This document shows positions 61,219 through 64,000 of a stretch of 64,000 bases of DNA, piece after piece. Below the pieces are notes generated by a model. The model did not search any database. It was not told where the DNA came from and was given only the letters and a program-made list of their open reading frames with translations. A program made the position numbers and the translations under genes. The stretch's first letter is position 1; the number at the start of each line of letters is the position of its first letter. The DNA is from Hippasteria phrygiana (lineage: Eukaryota; Echinodermata; Asteroidea; Valvatida; Goniasteridae). The stretch covers positions 1-64,000 of the forward strand of contig JAZGUH010000530.1 in NCBI GenBank assembly GCA_037893225.1. The letters are read 5' to 3'.

Positions 61219-63996
61219 ATGAAATATAAACCAAATACAGTAATTTTGACATGTATGGATAGCTTAGATCTGGCGCTACATGTTGCAATCATCGGCGGCT
61301 TCCTAGATTTAAAACTTGTGGAGAAAATTCAAACCTCGCAATGTTTATTTTCTTTCCGGCCAACATCTGTGTGCATATTACCTTCTATTTATTGCTCCAT
61401 GCCTGTCAAATTCCCTGGGGTATGGACTTGCTTTACTCATTCATAATTGCATGAAATATCAACCAAATTCAGTAATTTTGACATGTATGGATAGCTTAGA
61501 TCTGGCGCTACATGTTGCAATTATCGGCGGCTTCTTAGAGTTAAAACTTGTGGAGAAAATTCAAACCTCGCAATGTTTATTTTCTTTCCGGCCAACATCT
61601 GTGTGCATATTACCTTCTATTTATTGCTCCATGCCTGTCAAATTCCCTGGGGTATGACTTGCTTTACTCATTCATAATTGCATGAAATATCAACCAAATT
61701 CAGTACTTTGGACATGTATGGATAGCTTAGATCTGGCGCTACATGTTGCAATTATCGGCGGCTTCTTAGAGTTAACACTTGTGGAGAAAATTCAAACCTC
61801 GCAATGTTTATTTTCTTCCCGGCCACCATCTGTGTGCAGATTACCTTCTATTTATTGCTCCATGCCTGTCAAATTCCCTAGGGTATGACTTGCTTTACTC
61901 ATTCATAATTGCATGAAATATCAACCAAATTCAGTACTTTGGACATGTATCGATAGCTTAGATCTGGCGCTACATGTTGCAATTATCGGCGGCTTCTTAG
62001 AGTTAAAACTTGTGGAGAAAATTCAAACCTCGCAATGTTTATTTTCTTTCCGGCCAACATCTGTGTGCATATTACCTTCTATTTATTGCTCCATGCCTGT
62101 CAAATTCCCTGGGGTATGGACTTGCTTTACTCATTCATAATTGCATGAAATATCAACCAAATTCAGTAATTTTGACATGTATGGATAGCTTAGATCTGGC
62201 GCTACATGTTGCAATTATCGGCGGCTTCTTAGAGTTAAAACTTGTGGAGAAAATTCAAACCTCGCAATGTTTATTTTCTTTCCGGCCAACATCTGTGTGC
62301 ATATTACCTTCTATTTATTGCTCCATGCCTGTCAAATTCCCTGGGGTATGACTTGCTTTACTCATTCATAATTGCATGAAATATCAACCAAATTCAGTAC
62401 TTTGGACATGTATGGATAGCTTAGATCTGGCGCTACATGTTGCAATTATCGGCGGCTTCTTAGAGTTAACACTTGTGGAGAAAATTCAAACCTCGCAATG
62501 TTTATTTTCTTCCCGGCCACCATCTGTGTGCAGATTACCTTCTATTTATTGCTCCATGCCTGTCAAATTCCCTAGGGTATGACTTGCTTTACTCATTCAT
62601 AATTGCATGAAATATCAACCAAATTCAGTACTTTGGACATGTATCGATAGCTTAGATCTGGCGCTACATGTTGCAATTATCGGCGGCTTCTTAGAGTTAA
62701 AACTTGTGGAGAAAATTCAAACCTCGCAATGTTTATTTTCTTTCCGGCCAACATCTGTGTACATGTTACCGTCTATTTATTGCTCCATGCATGTCAAATT
62801 CCCTGGGGTATGGACTTGCTTTACTCATTCATAATTGCATGAAATATCAACCAAATTCAGTAATTTTGACATGTATGGATAGCTTAGATCTGGCGCTACA
62901 TGTTGCAATTATCGGCGGCTTCTTAGAGTTAAAACTTGTGGAGAAAATTCAAACCTCGCAATGTTTATTTTCTTTCCGGCCAACATCTGTGTGCATATTA
63001 CCTTCTATTTATTGCTCCATGCCTGTCAAATTCCCTGGGGTATGGACTTGCTTTACTCATTCATAATTGCATGAAATATCAACCAAATTCAGTAATTTTG
63101 ACATGTATGGATAGCTTAGATCTAGCGCTACATGTTGCAATTATCGGCGGCTTCTTAGAGTTAAAACATGTGGAGAAAATTCAAACCTCGCAATGTTTAT
63201 TTTCTTTCCGGCCAACATCTGTGTACATGTTACCGTCTATTTATTGCTCCATGCATGTCAAATTCCCTGGGGTATGGACTTGCTTTACTCATTCATAATT
63301 GCATGAAATATCAACCAAATTCAGTACTTTGGACATGTATCGATAGCTTAGATCTGGCGCTACATGTTGCAATTATCGGCGGCTTCTTAGAGTTAAAACT
63401 TGTGGAGAAAATTCAAACCTCGCAATGTTTATTTTCTTCCCGGCCACCATCTGTGTGCAGATTACCTTTTATTTATTGCTCCATGCCTGTCAAATTCCCT
63501 AGGGTATGACTTGCTTTACTCATTCATAATTGCATGAAATATCAACCAAATTCAGTAATTTTGACATGTATGGATAGCTTAGATCTGGCGCTACATGTTG
63601 CAATCATCGGCGGCTTCTTAGAGTTAAAACTTGTGGAGAAAATTCAAACCTCGCAATGTTTATTTTCTTTCCGGCCAACATCTGTGTGCATATTACCTTC
63701 TATTTATTGCTCCATGCCTGTCAAATTCCCTGGGGTATGGACTTGCTCTACTCATTCATAATTGCATGAAATATCAACCAAATACAGTAATTTTGACATG
63801 TATGGATAGCTTAGATCTGGCGCTACATGTTGCAATCATCGGCGGCTTCCTAGAGTTAAAACTTGTGGAGAAAATTCAAACCTCGCAATGTTTATTTTCT
63901 TTCCGGCCAACATCTGTGTGCATATTACCTTCTATTTATTGCTCCATGCCTGTCAAATTCCCTAGGGTATGACTTGCTTTACTCATTCATAATTGC
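61219..63996 (+). repeat. 12-monomer HOR with duplicated J-K-L, copy 2
   Basis: It has the same twelve types in the same order and the same 2778-bp length as 54736-57513, 6483 bp apart. The unit ends four bases before the window edge, and the next monomer has only begun (ATGA). Confidence 0.87.
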
Positions 63997-64000
63997 ATGA

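Larger units (their letters stand above)
1..64000 (+). repeat. Satellite DNA array, 231/232-bp monomer, 276 complete copies
   Basis: The whole window is one tandem array in a single orientation. Starts of the ATGAAATA landmark fall every 231 or 232 bp from 80 to 63997, apart from a few single-base irregularities before 11.4 kb. Invariant landmarks in nearly every copy include AGATCT near monomer site 49, GGCGGCTT near 77, GTGGAGAAAATTCAAAC near 100 and CTCATTCATAATTGCATGA across the monomer junction. The two length classes come from loss of one G at sites 206/207. No non-satellite sequence interrupts the array, so every stretch of more than 300 bases here is satellite without a gene. The family is not one I recognise. 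A centromeric or other heterochromatic location is inferred from length, homogeneity and HOR order; nothing in the sequence proves it. Confidence 0.98.

Noticed and set aside
32..63972. Hundreds of plus-strand open frames of 66-120 codons
   Set aside because: They are the same two or three overlapping frames read again in each monomer. Type differences change amino acids freely, and each frame ends at the same stop in the repeat. I see no sign of selection for coding.
1..64000. CRISPR array
   Set aside because: There are no unique spacers. The full 231/232-bp unit repeats from end to end, far longer than CRISPR repeats and without repeat-spacer alternation.
1..64000. Transposon or LTR tandem
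   Set aside because: No terminal repeats, target-site duplications, poly-A tracts, or transposase or polymerase motifs are visible, and no monomer is interrupted by an insertion.
1..64000. tRNA, rRNA or 5S gene cluster
   Set aside because: The unit length could suggest 5S-like tandem genes, but I find no 5S internal control boxes, no A/B boxes of tRNA genes and no conserved rRNA core sequence in either orientation.

Overview
The whole 64 kb is one uninterrupted head-to-tail satellite DNA array. I count 276 complete monomers of 231 or 232 bp between 80 and 63996, a 79-bp partial monomer at the left edge and 4 bp of the next monomer at the right edge. All monomers have the same orientation. 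No unique sequence, gene, RNA gene, transposon or array boundary is visible, so the array runs past both ends. The reference monomer is about 38% GC (88 of 232) and is only mildly CpG-depleted (6 CpG, observed/expected about 0.7). A satellite this long and ordered points to a eukaryotic chromosome, most likely centromeric, pericentromeric, subtelomeric or sex-chromosome heterochromatin. I do not recognise the repeat family, so I name no species.

Monomer coordinate 1 is taken as the A of ATGAAATA. About 25 diagnostic sites define recurring types. These include sites 10 (C/A), 19 (T/A), 25+29 (A,T / C,G), 39 (G/C), 54, 72 (T/C), 74, 85+90, 95 (A/C), 98, 137+145, 155-167, 185 (A/C), 199 (G/A/T), a G deletion at 206/207 that gives the 231-bp form, and 215 (T/C). 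I use working letters A, B, C, D, E, F, G, H, I, J, K, L, M, N, O and X, defined in the feature entries. Types differ from each other at about 5-15 sites. Copies of one type look nearly identical.

The types are ordered into higher-order repeats (HORs). Left domain (about 4.7-20.9 kb): units start with H-C-A and end in G, mostly as 5-mers and 7-mers, including two adjacent 12-mers (7492-10269 and 10270-13048). Right domain (about 21.4 kb to the end): units start with marker monomer I, with an idealised 10-mer I-J-K-L-C-B-D-E-F-G of 2315 bp. Observed I-to-I spacings are 7 to 38 monomers. The stretch 2397-5177 is a right-domain-like block at the left end. Long-range copies (312-2628 against 19309-21625; 2397-5177 against 41539-44317; 54736-57513 against 61219-63996), small duplications of 2, 3, 5, 8 or 10 monomers, and chimeric monomers all point to repeated unequal crossover or gene conversion.

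The most striking non-biological-looking signal is 17 single-base homopolymer length changes between 2002 and 11363, and none that I could find in the following 52.6 kb. This looks more like a change in consensus quality than biology. The many short plus-strand open frames are products of the repeat and are not annotated as genes.
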